Below are positions 1 to 7,383 of a stretch of DNA of 64,000 nt, one piece after another. The notes under the pieces are model-generated. The model did not search any database. It had not been told where the DNA came from and saw only the letters and a program-made list of their open reading frames with translations. A program made the translations under genes and the position numbers. The stretch is taken from the NCBI GenBank assembly GCA_938011325.1, contig CALLUD010000006.1:847395-911394 (forward strand), in the 5' to 3' direction. Positions within the stretch are counted from its first letter, which is position 1. Each line of letters starts with the position of its first letter. This DNA comes from an uncultured Spartobacteria bacterium (lineage in GTDB: Bacteria > Verrucomicrobiota > Verrucomicrobiia > Chthoniobacterales > JAATET01).

Positions 1-2210
1 ATTATCTCGGCATTCTGCGCGCGGCGCTGAAGAACTACCGCTCGGGCCGCATCCGGCAGGGAGCCAGCACCGTCACCCAGCAGCTCGCGCGAAATTCCTT
101 CGAACTTCGGGAGCGCACCTACGAGCGCAAGCTGGTCGAAATCTTCCTCGCGAACCGCATCGAGAAGAACTTCTCGAAGCGCGAGATCATGGATCTCTAT
201 CTCAACCGCGTGTATTTCGGGTCGGGCCTCTATGGCGTGGAGGCCGCCGCGCGCGGCTACTTCGGCGTGCCGGCGAAGGAACTCACCGTCGGCCAGTGCG
301 CGATGCTCGCGGGGTTGCTGAAGAGCCCGAACGGGCTTTCGCCGTGGAACAATCCCGATGGCGCGAGAAGGGCACGCGACTTCGTGCTCGAACGCATGAA
401 GGACCTCGGATTCCTGAGCAGCGCGGATGCGAAGCGGGAGCAGGATTCCATTCTCGTGACACGCCGCCGCACGAACCCGCACAAGGTTTCCTACGCCGTC
501 GACTACGTGCGCCAGCAGGCCATCGCGACCCTCGGCTACGAGCGCGCGATGAACGGCGGGTTCAGCGTTTACACGACGCTGGACATGAACATGCAGCGCG
601 CGGCCGAGATCGCCCTGCGCACCGAGTTGAACCGCGCGGAGAAGAAGGAGGGCTACGACCACGAGACCTACGAGGACTTCGCGAAGAAGTTCAAGCCGTT
701 CGACGACATGCTCCGCACCGGCGGCTTCCCCAAGACACCACCGCCAATTCCCGAATATCTGCAGGGCGCGGTGATCGCCTTCGACAACACCACGGGCGGA
801 ATTCTCACGCTCGTCGGCGGCCGCGAATTCAAGCACAGCGAATACAATCGCGCGACCCAGGGCCGCCGGTCCGCGGGCACCGTGTTTACGCCACTGGTCT
901 ATGCGGCGGCCTGCGAGAAGGGAATTTTCCCCGGCGACCTCGTGCAGGACGCCGCGCTCGACAATCGCTATGTCGGCATCGGCGGCACGACGGGCATCCT
1001 CGGCGAATGGGGGGTGGAACGGCGCGACAATGAATACGAGGGCAACATCCCGGCGCGCGAGGCGCTCGCCGAAGGCAAGAACGCCGCGATGGTGCGGCTC
1101 GGCTGGGAGGCCGGACTCTCGTCGGTGAAGGATTTCGCCAAACGCGCGGGCATCGCGAGTTCGTTGCGGAATTTCTCGAACACCTTCCTCGGCACAAGCG
1201 AGGTGGGACTCGCGGAACTCACCCTGGCCTTCAGCACCTTCGCCAACAGCGGCGTGCGCCCGGCAAAGCCATACATCATCGACCGAATCGTCGATGGGGA
1301 CGGAAAGGAGATCTTCAAGGCCAAGCCGAAGGTCGTTCCGGTCACGTCCGACGCCGTTGCGTATCAGACCCACGTCGCGCTCGAAGATGCGCTTCGCATC
1401 GGCACCGGCGCCGCCGCGACGAGCCGCTTCGGGCTTGGAGATTTCCCCGCAGCCGGCAAATCGGGCACCGCCTACAATTTCACCGACGCGTATTTCATCG
1501 GCTACACCCGCCCGGTCACCTGCGGCGTATGGGTCGGCTTCGACAAGCCGTCGCGCATTTATCGCGGCGCGTTTGGCAACGACCTCGCACTGCCGATCTG
1601 GACGAGCGTGATGAACGCGTCCACGAAGGATTTTCCGCCGGTGGAATTCCCGCGGCCCGAGTCGGTCGTGCCGGTTTCCGTTTGCCGTTCCTCCGGCCTG
1701 CTGGAAACGGGGCGGTGCGAGGAGGACGTGATCGATCCGCAAACGGGTGAGAAGCGCCGCGAGAAGACTTCGTATATCGAGTTCGCTTCGAAGGAACACA
1801 AGCCGACCATCGCGTGCGACGTGCATGGCACGGGCCTGCGTCTCTACGAAAAGGAACCGGAGGAATCGGAGTGGCCGCGTGCGGCAAGCGCCGTGGACCT
1901 CGCGCTCATCAGGCCGGTGGCGGTTTCCGCTCCCGCGCTGGTCGGGCTCAACGACGTCTATCGTTCCGTCAAGCCCGCCGCGTTCCGCATGAAGGAAGAG
2001 GACATCCCGGTCGCCAAGGCGCTGCCCGTCAACGAGCAGGTGGCCGAAGCGGCCATGATCGAAGGCGAAGCGGCGCAGGCCGTCCAGGTCGCCGGGCCGG
2101 TGCCGACCGGTCCGCAGGAAGTGCGGAAGGCCGAGGCGGTGAAGCCGCTGGATGTCCCGGCCGACACGGCTGCAATTCCGATCGAAGCGCCGAAGCCGAT
2201 CCAGTTCTAG
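1..2210 (+). CDS. Penicillin-binding protein 1A-type peptidoglycan synthase, 5' end outside window, transpeptidase motifs altered
   Basis: The reading frame is open from base 3, so the N-terminus lies outside the window. A class A PBP polymerises lipid II with a GT51 domain and crosslinks strands with a penicillin-binding domain in the periplasm. The GT51 signature GASTVTQQLARN (bases 60-95) and the following KLVEIFLANRIEKNFSK are intact. In the transpeptidase domain the SxxK box reads T-V-F-T inside GTVFTP (codons 879-890), so both the nucleophile Ser and the Lys are Thr. The SxN box reads G-K-N (1074-1082), and KTG reads KSG (1458-1466), a common acceptable variant. The C-terminus is an Ala/Val/Pro-rich tail of about 80 residues. 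Family assignment is firm. Loss of transpeptidase activity is inferred. The gene is convergent with the CbiX-like gene; the stop codons overlap. Confidence 0.93.
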   Translation, partial: YLGILRAALKNYRSGRIRQGASTVTQQLARNSFELRERTYERKLVEIFLANRIEKNFSKREIMDLYLNRVYFGSGLYGVEAAARGYFGVPAKELTVGQCAMLAGLLKSPNGLSPWNNPDGARRARDFVLERMKDLGFLSSADAKREQDSILVTRRRTNPHKVSYAVDYVRQQAIATLGYERAMNGGFSVYTTLDMNMQRAAEIALRTELNRAEKKEGYDHETYEDFAKKFKPFDDMLRTGGFPKTPPPIPEYLQGAVIAFDNTTGGILTLVGGREFKHSEYNRATQGRRSAGTVFTPLVYAAACEKGIFPGDLVQDAALDNRYVGIGGTTGILGEWGVERRDNEYEGNIPAREALAEGKNAAMVRLGWEAGLSSVKDFAKRAGIASSLRNFSNTFLGTSEVGLAELTLAFSTFANSGVRPAKPYIIDRIVDGDGKEIFKAKPKVVPVTSDAVAYQTHVALEDALRIGTGAAATSRFGLGDFPAAGKSGTAYNFTDAYFIGYTRPVTCGVWVGFDKPSRIYRGAFGNDLALPIWTSVMNASTKDFPPVEFPRPESVVPVSVCRSSGLLETGRCEEDVIDPQTGEKRREKTSYIEFASKEHKPTIACDVHGTGLRLYEKEPEESEWPRAASAVDLALIRPVAVSAPALVGLNDVYRSVKPAAFRMKEEDIPVAKALPVNEQVAEAAMIEGEAAQAVQVAGPVPTGPQEVRKAEAVKPLDVPADTAAIPIEAPKPIQF

Positions 2211-3016
2211 GACGCGCGCTCGCGCAAATCGAACGCTTCGACCTGATCGAGAATGACGTCCGCCATCAGCGGATGGGTGCCGATCGCGCTCGCGTAATAC
2301 AGCCTCCGACCGCGAACCTGGTATGGATTGCGCCGAAAAACCTCCCGCTGACTCGCAGCCGGCGCCCCTTCCTCCTCGATTCCCAACAACACCGGGATGT
2401 CCTGATAGCTGTGCAGTCCATCCGCGATGAAAAAGGGGACAACCAGGACGTTCGGGCAACGCGTCAGCCCATCCCAGTCGGAAATCAAGGGCGGCTCCTC
2501 CATGTAGGCGGCAAGCACTTCCCCGTAGATCTGCATTTCCGAGATGCGCTGCACCTGTTCCTTCGCGGCAACCGCGGAGTTGTCGTTCAACGCGGTGCCG
2601 TGTCCCACAATCACGAGGCTCGTCTCACGCTCCGGAACGGCGTCCGCCGTTTCCCGCGCGCGGTGCAACAACACGTCCGTCATTCGCGGATGACTCCCCA
2701 CCGGATCGCAATACTTGATCGTCCGCCCGTCGCGCGTGGTCACCGCGCCCGACAGCCCAAGCTCCCGCGGAATCACCGTCCGGGTAAAATATCCTTCGCT
2801 GATGAAATCCGGCACCACGTAGATTTCCCGGGATTCCACCGCGCGAAAGACCTCCCGCATCGAAGGTTCCTCCTTCCAAAAGCACGCCACGACCTCGTCG
2901 AACACCCCGCGGGCGCGAATGACGTCGGCATGCTCATGCGTCGGCGCGCTCGAATCGGGGTTCAGCGTAGAGCCGTGGCCGACGAGAACAAGCGCGGAAC
3001 CCGGGCGTGGTTGCAT
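2207..3016 (-). CDS. Two-domain CbiX/sirohydrochlorin chelatase-like protein
   Basis: About 269 residues with two homologous halves. Each half has a VGHG motif near its start (VGHGST and VGHGTA), an E-E-P stretch (KEEPSM and EEPPLI) and a later G-x-H-P motif (VGSHPRMTDV and IGTHPLMADV). This is the pattern of the CbiX family, which inserts metal into sirohydrochlorin using paired histidines. Both halves keep both histidines. The start was set at 3016, just before the first domain, with GGTGGGG close upstream. A start at 3085 would add 23 residues unlike the family. No sirohaem or cobalamin gene is adjacent. The gene is divergent from dcd. Substrate is uncertain, since CbiX-fold proteins in genomes without that pathway may act on other tetrapyrroles. 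Confidence 0.75.
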   Translation of the reverse strand: MQPRPGSALVLVGHGSTLNPDSSAPTHEHADVIRARGVFDEVVACFWKEEPSMREVFRAVESREIYVVPDFISEGYFTRTVIPRELGLSGAVTTRDGRTIKYCDPVGSHPRMTDVLLHRARETADAVPERETSLVIVGHGTALNDNSAVAAKEQVQRISEMQIYGEVLAAYMEEPPLISDWDGLTRCPNVLVVPFFIADGLHSYQDIPVLLGIEEEGAPAASQREVFRRNPYQVRGRRLYYASAIGTHPLMADVILDQVEAFDLRERAS

Positions 3017-3102
3017 GATCCCCACCAATGCCCGCGTGGATTCCTTGCCGCAACGGAAAATGGGCATTGTTCCGGCGGGGCGCATCGGGTAACCCCATCG
3101 CC

Positions 3103-3672
3103 ATGTCAGTTTGTTCCGATCAATGGATTCGTCGAATGGCCGTCGAACACGGGATGATCGAGCCGTTCGCGGAAGGCCAGGTGCGCGTGAACGAAGCCGG
3201 CGAGCGCGTCATCAGCTACGGCATCTCGAGCTACGGCTACGACCTTCGCGTTTCCAACGAATTCAAGGTCTTCACGAACGTCTTCAATACCGTCGTGGAC
3301 CCGAAGAAATTCGACGATCGCTCGTTCGTCGACATCCAGACCGACGTCTGCATCGTCCCGCCAAACTCGTTCGCGCTCGCGCGAAGCGTGGAATATTTCC
3401 GCATCCCGCGTGACGTGCTCACGATCTGCGTCGGCAAGTCAACGTATGCGCGATGCGGTATTATCGTGAACGTGACGCCGTTCGAGCCGGAATGGGAGGG
3501 CCACGTGACGCTGGAGATTTCCAACACGACGCCGCTGCCGGCGCGCATCTACGCGAACGAAGGTCTCGCGCAGGTCGTCTTTTTCAAGGCGGACGAAATC
3601 TGCCAGACGAGCTACGCGGATCGCGGCGGCAAATACATGAAGCAGCGCGGAATCACCATTCCGCGGATGTAA
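3103..3672 (+). CDS. dcd: dCTP deaminase
   Basis: The 189-residue product matches the usual length of Dcd, which deaminates dCTP to dUTP in pyrimidine nucleotide synthesis in the cytoplasm. Recognisable segments are SDQWIRRMA at the N-terminus, SYGYDLR, the nucleotide-binding GKSTYARCGI, and PFEPEWEGHVTLEISN, which contains the catalytic Glu of the family. The C-terminal GGKYMKQRGI is also typical. The start at 3103 gives the family N-terminus; an upstream in-frame start at 3028 adds 25 unrelated residues and overlaps the divergent neighbour's promoter region. It ends 1 base before the convergent nuclease-domain gene. Confidence 0.95.
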   Translation: MSVCSDQWIRRMAVEHGMIEPFAEGQVRVNEAGERVISYGISSYGYDLRVSNEFKVFTNVFNTVVDPKKFDDRSFVDIQTDVCIVPPNSFALARSVEYFRIPRDVLTICVGKSTYARCGIIVNVTPFEPEWEGHVTLEISNTTPLPARIYANEGLAQVVFFKADEICQTSYADRGGKYMKQRGITIPRM

Positions 3673-3673
3673 A

Positions 3674-4138
3674 TCAGTCGTCCTCGCCGCCCTCTTCCTG
3701 GGGGCTCTCGAGCTTTTCGAGCACCTCGGACATATCCTCAACCTCGTCCCACACGCTCCGGCTCACATACACCGGGGCGCGCTGCTGTGCCGCCATCGCG
3801 ATGCAGTCGCTCGGCCGCGCGTCGAGTTCGATGATCTTTTTTTGCTGCAGCTCGTTCTCGACCTTGATGATCAACCGCCCGTAGTAGGTGCCGCCTTTGA
3901 GGTCGTTGATGACCACGCGCTCCACCTTCGCGCCAACGGCGGCGAGCACCAGCGCCAGCAGGTCATGCGTGAGAGGCCGCTCCTTTTCCTGGCCGTTGAT
4001 GAACATGCCAATCGCGCTGCCGACGCTGGGGTCGACGTAGATGACGAAAACCTTTTCCTCGTTGCCGAGGAACACCGCGCAGCCGCTGCCCGTGGGCACC
4101 AGCGCACGGACGCGAACCTCAACCACGGGCTTGCTCAT
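3674..4138 (-). CDS. Bifunctional nuclease (BFN/DUF151) domain protein
   Basis: A 154-residue cytoplasmic protein of the DUF151 family. Hallmarks are RPLTHDLLALVL, the RVVINDLKGGTYYGRLII block, and the IDARPSD-type motif ELDARPSDCIAMA followed by PVYV. An acidic tail (EEGGEDD) ends the protein, as often in this family. DUF151 proteins were described as bifunctional nucleases in plants, but the bacterial role is poorly defined. It is convergent with dcd, with 1 base between the stop codons. Family assignment is secure; activity is not shown by the sequence. Confidence 0.88.
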   Translation of the reverse strand: MSKPVVEVRVRALVPTGSGCAVFLGNEEKVFVIYVDPSVGSAIGMFINGQEKERPLTHDLLALVLAAVGAKVERVVINDLKGGTYYGRLIIKVENELQQKKIIELDARPSDCIAMAAQQRAPVYVSRSVWDEVEDMSEVLEKLESPQEEGGEDD

Positions 4139-4198
4139 GGCTTAACCAGTAGCAGCATCCCCCGCGCCGGACAACCGCCGCAGGAAAATTCACTGCGA

Positions 4199-4756
4199 TC
4201 AGGCAATCTTCGGATAGCCGCTCAAATACAGGCGCGAAAGCCGCACGTAGCGCTCGGCCCACACGCGCACGCCGGCCTGTTCCTCCTCGCTCAATTGCCG
4301 CGCGACCTTTGCCGGCGAGCCAAGCACCAGTGAGCCGGGTGGAATCTCCGTGTGCATCGTGACCGTCGAGTTTGCACCCACGATGGATCGCGCGCCGATG
4401 CACGCTCCATCGAGAATGATGGCGCCCATGCCGATGAGAACCTCGTCCTCGATCGTGCATGCATGCACCGTCGCCTGGTGACCGATCGTCACCCATTCGC
4501 CGATCACTGCGGGAAGATCGTCGGCCACATGCACCACGCTGCCATCCTGCACGTTGGAATGGGCGCCAATGCGGATCGGCGCGATATCGCCGCGCAGCGA
4601 GCAGCCCGGCCAGATGCTGGCTTCCTCGCCGATGGTCACGTCTCCGGCAATAAACGTGTGCGGCGCGATAAATGCCGACGGCGCGATCGACGGCGCGCGG
4701 CCGAGGAATTGACGAATCTGCGTTTCGAAGTCCATGCCATCAACGTAGAACGACAC
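4199..4756 (-). CDS. Gamma carbonic anhydrase family (left-handed beta-helix) protein
   Basis: The 185-residue product has the hexapeptide repeats of a left-handed parallel beta-helix followed by a C-terminal helix. Metal-ligand segments of gamma-class carbonic anhydrases are present: NVQDGSVVHV, then TIGHQATVHAC, giving the expected three histidines. The family hydrates CO2 or acts as a YrdA/PaaY-like protein; which applies here cannot be told. The start is a GTG at 4756 with GGAGGGG just upstream, one of the better ribosome sites in the window. An ATG 7 codons later is a less likely alternative. Upstream is the divergently transcribed HU gene. Confidence 0.9.
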   Translation of the reverse strand: MSFYVDGMDFETQIRQFLGRAPSIAPSAFIAPHTFIAGDVTIGEEASIWPGCSLRGDIAPIRIGAHSNVQDGSVVHVADDLPAVIGEWVTIGHQATVHACTIEDEVLIGMGAIILDGACIGARSIVGANSTVTMHTEIPPGSLVLGSPAKVARQLSEEEQAGVRVWAERYVRLSRLYLSGYPKIA

Positions 4757-4891
4757 CGCTCCCCTCCAAGCTCCAATTCATGCGGGTTTGCGACGGGTCG
4801 CGACTGCAAAAATGTTTGCACACGCCAGTTGACAAATGCGCCGTTTGACGCTTAGCATCGCGCCCAGCCTTAAATTCCAGCCTTCCCAAAC

Positions 4892-5167
4892 ATGAACAAA
4901 GTCGAACTCATCGCCGCCGTCCAAAAGTCCCTTGGCAAAGAAACCAGCAAAGCGGAGGCAGAGCGCGCGGTGAACGCAGTGATCGAAGCGATCAAGGCGG
5001 GAGTGAAGAAAACGAAGACCGTTCAGCTCATCGGCTTCGGCACGTTCAAGGTTGCTTCGCGCAAGGCCCGCACCGGTGTCAATCCCAAGACCGGCGAGAA
5101 GATCAAGATCAAGGCCTCGAAAACCGTTAAATTTGTTGCAGGCAAGGCTCTTAAAGATAGTCTTTAA
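4892..5167 (+). CDS. HU family DNA-binding protein
   Basis: 91 residues, the normal size of an HU/IHF subunit. It begins MNKVELIAAVQKS, carries GFGTFKVASRKARTGVNP, the DNA-binding arm region with the Pro-containing loop (NPKTGEKIKI), and ends VKFVAGKALKDSL. HU is an abundant nucleoid protein that bends and compacts DNA. Codon choice is more A-rich than in neighbouring genes, as expected for a highly expressed gene. It has its own leader and a strong downstream hairpin, so it is probably a single-gene transcript. Confidence 0.96.
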   Translation: MNKVELIAAVQKSLGKETSKAEAERAVNAVIEAIKAGVKKTKTVQLIGFGTFKVASRKARTGVNPKTGEKIKIKASKTVKFVAGKALKDSL

Positions 5168-5200
5168 TAGAGCTTCTTCCGCGGATTTCCCCCCCGCACC

Positions 5201-5240
5201 GAGAAGACCCGTTTCGCCATACGGCTAAACGGGTCTTCTC
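5201..5240. terminator. Bidirectional terminator hairpin between HU and a membrane protein gene
   Basis: A perfect 14-bp inverted repeat (GAGAAGACCCGTTT at 5201-5214 and its complement at 5227-5240) with a 12-base loop lies between two converging genes. There is no long T-run after it, but its position 34 bases after the HU stop and 5 bases after the opposing stop makes a shared terminator likely. Confidence 0.8.
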
Positions 5241-5244
5241 ATGT

Positions 5245-5802
5245 CTACGCATCGCGATGTTTGCGCCCGGGCCGTCCCGTCACCAGGCACGCGAGAAGCA
5301 AGCCGATCAGCGCGCCGGCATAACCCGAGTTGTGGATGTAGGCGACGAGGACAAAGGACGCCGGATCGCCGACCTGTTCGAGGTCGCCGCTCCAGTTTGA
5401 GAAGTCGGCGTTTGCCATCCTCGCCCGGCCCATCACGAAGCCGACCACCCCGCCAGTCATCGCAACGGCGAGAACGATGCCCAACCCGCGCAGGGTGATT
5501 CCTGCGGCGGACTTGAACGCACGCCCGGGCACCGCCCTTCGTGCGAGAAACCAACCCGCGATGGCTCCGGCAGCCGCAGTCGCCAGCCAGCCAATCTCCG
5601 CGGCAAAAAGGTGCGGCGGCAGGCCGGGATCCGCCCAGGCAAACTGCTGAAACTTTAGTCGCGTGAAATACTCCGGGCCCAGCGAATACGTAATCAGGTC
5701 ATGGAGGATCCCGTAGCAGCCACCGAGCAGTCCCCCGATTCCGGCAAGACACAGCACCGAGCGCAAATCGCGCCGCGAGAGTCTCGGCCAGAGCCAGTGC
5801 AT
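5245..5802 (-). CDS. Hypothetical membrane protein with about four membrane segments
   Basis: A 185-residue protein I do not recognise. Hydrophobic segments are seen near residues 18-38, 68-88, 102-125 and 158-176. Between the last two is a more polar stretch with NADFSNWSGDLEQVGDP. The C-terminus is basic (GRPGRKHRDA). The start at 5802 gives a sensible N-terminus (MHWLWPRLSRRDL); the same frame stays open far upstream but that portion is the antisense of mdh and should be ignored. It is divergent from mdh and shares the terminator hairpin with HU. No function proposed. Confidence 0.7.
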   Translation of the reverse strand: MHWLWPRLSRRDLRSVLCLAGIGGLLGGCYGILHDLITYSLGPEYFTRLKFQQFAWADPGLPPHLFAAEIGWLATAAAGAIAGWFLARRAVPGRAFKSAAGITLRGLGIVLAVAMTGGVVGFVMGRARMANADFSNWSGDLEQVGDPASFVLVAYIHNSGYAGALIGLLLACLVTGRPGRKHRDA

Positions 5803-5913
5803 CACCTGAGTTTCACGCGTGCGGGTTGATCGTGGAAAAGAAATCTCACGAATCCCGCGAGGAAATCGCGATCGGACTTTTCCCAACGGCCGATTTCGGC
5901 GATCATTGGCGCG

Positions 5914-6897
5914 ATGAAGTCTCCCGTGAAAGTCGCCGTGACCGGAGCCGCCGGTCAGATCAGTTACTCTCTGCTTTTTCGCATCGCATCGGGTGCCATG
6001 TTCGGGCCGGAGCAGCCGGTCATTCTTCAACTGCTGGAAATTCCCGCGGAAAAGGCCATGAAAGCCCTCGAAGGCGTGGCGATGGAACTCGACGACTGCG
6101 CATTCCCGCTGCTCAAAGGCATCGTCTGCACGAGTGACCCGAAGGTGGCCTTTGGCGACGCAAACTGGTGCCTGCTCGTGGGTGCGAAACCGCGCGGCCC
6201 CGGTATGGAGCGCGCCGATTTGCTGAAGGACAACGGAAAGATTTTCACCGAGCAGGGCGCGATCATCGACGAGGTCGCCGCGGATGATGCGCGAATCGTG
6301 GTGGTTGGAAATCCGGCAAACACGAACTGCATGATCGCCGCGAGCAAGGCAAAGCGTCTTTCCGCCGACCGCTTCACCGCGATGGTCCGGCTCGATCAGA
6401 ACCGCGCACAGACGCAACTCGCGAAGAAGGCCGGCTGCGATCTCACGGCGGTGAAGAATATCTACATCTACGGCAATCACAGCCCGACGATGTTCCCCGC
6501 CTTTGCCCATGCCACGATCGAAGGGAAGCCGGCGGTGGAGGTCATCGCCGACGACGCCTGGTTGCAGGGCCCATTTTGCGAGACGGTCGGCAAGCGCGGC
6601 GCGGCCATCATCGCGGCTCGCGGTGCGAGTTCCGCGGCCTCGGCGGCCAACGCGCTGGTCGACCATGTGCGCAGTCTCATCACTCCGGGCGAAGTGCATT
6701 CCGTCGCCGTGAAATCCGAGGGGCACTACGGATTTGACCCGAACGTTTGGGCCGGATTGCCGGTTCGCACCACGACGCCCGGCAGCTACGAAATCGTCAC
6801 CGGCTACGAAATGGACGATTTTGCGAAGAGCAAGATCGCCGCGACCAACAAGGAGCTCGTGGATGAGCGGGCAATGGTCGCCGACATGCTCGGTTGA
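5914..6897 (+). CDS. mdh: Malate dehydrogenase
   Basis: 327 residues, typical of the NAD-dependent malate dehydrogenases of the cytosolic/thermophile type that oxidise malate to oxaloacetate in the TCA cycle. The Rossmann motif VTGAAGQISYSLLFRI starts at residue 9. The substrate-binding Arg lies in GAKPRGPGMERADLL, the conserved VVGNPANTNC follows, then RLDQNRAQTQLA, and the catalytic His is in YGNHSPTMFP. Start at 5914 is the standard N-terminus for this subfamily. The stop codon overlaps the start of the next gene (TGATG), so the two are translationally coupled. Confidence 0.96.
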   Translation: MKSPVKVAVTGAAGQISYSLLFRIASGAMFGPEQPVILQLLEIPAEKAMKALEGVAMELDDCAFPLLKGIVCTSDPKVAFGDANWCLLVGAKPRGPGMERADLLKDNGKIFTEQGAIIDEVAADDARIVVVGNPANTNCMIAASKAKRLSADRFTAMVRLDQNRAQTQLAKKAGCDLTAVKNIYIYGNHSPTMFPAFAHATIEGKPAVEVIADDAWLQGPFCETVGKRGAAIIAARGASSAASAANALVDHVRSLITPGEVHSVAVKSEGHYGFDPNVWAGLPVRTTTPGSYEIVTGYEMDDFAKSKIAATNKELVDERAMVADMLG

Positions 6898-7262
6898 TGT
6901 CGACCCAAACGCGCGCAAGCTGGACCTTCCGCGGCGCCGCGGTTCTCGGATTCCTCGGCGTCGTGCTGGGGGCATTCGGCGCCCATGCGCTCAAGCCTGC
7001 CCTCAGCAGCTTCGGCACTGAGGCCACGTGGGAAACCGCCGTCCTCTACCAGTTTGTGCACGCAATCGCCTTGCTCGCCCTGGCCGCAATCGACCGGGCG
7101 AGCAAGCTCCTGACGGTGTTGTGGGTGGGCGGCATTGTGCTTTTCTCGGGCTCCCTCTACGTCCTTTCCCTGAACCACTGGAAATGGCTGGGGCCGGTCA
7201 CTCCCATTGGGGGAACGATGCTGATCGCGGGCTGGCTGTTGCTGGCAATCCGGGGACGATAA
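6897..7262 (+). CDS. DUF423 small membrane protein
   Basis: About 121 residues with four hydrophobic segments and the DUF423 (YgdD/TMEM256) pattern: GFLGVVLGAFGAHALK near the N-terminus, YQFVHAIALLALA in the second segment, GIVLFSGSLYVL in the third and PIGGTMLIAGWLLLA in the last. The function of the family is unknown; it sits in the cytoplasmic membrane. The ATG at 6897 shares its A with the stop codon of mdh. A TTG at 6894 would also be in frame but is less likely. Confidence 0.88.
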   Translation: MSTQTRASWTFRGAAVLGFLGVVLGAFGAHALKPALSSFGTEATWETAVLYQFVHAIALLALAAIDRASKLLTVLWVGGIVLFSGSLYVLSLNHWKWLGPVTPIGGTMLIAGWLLLAIRGR

Positions 7263-7383
7263 CCATCCGGCAATTTGGCAGGAAATTCTTGCCAATCAGG
7301 TTACGACCTGCATTTCCTTTCTTAGGAGAAAAGCCATTCTCCGTGCGCCTCCCGGCGCGAAAACCCCAAAAAATCCCCCCAAA

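Noticed and set aside
1814..3157. 447-codon rightward frame across the PBP end and the CbiX-like gene
   Set aside because: It overlaps two recognised genes in other frames and has no motif.
5803..6975. Upstream extension of the leftward membrane protein to 576 residues
   Set aside because: The extra part is antisense to mdh; the natural start is at 5802.
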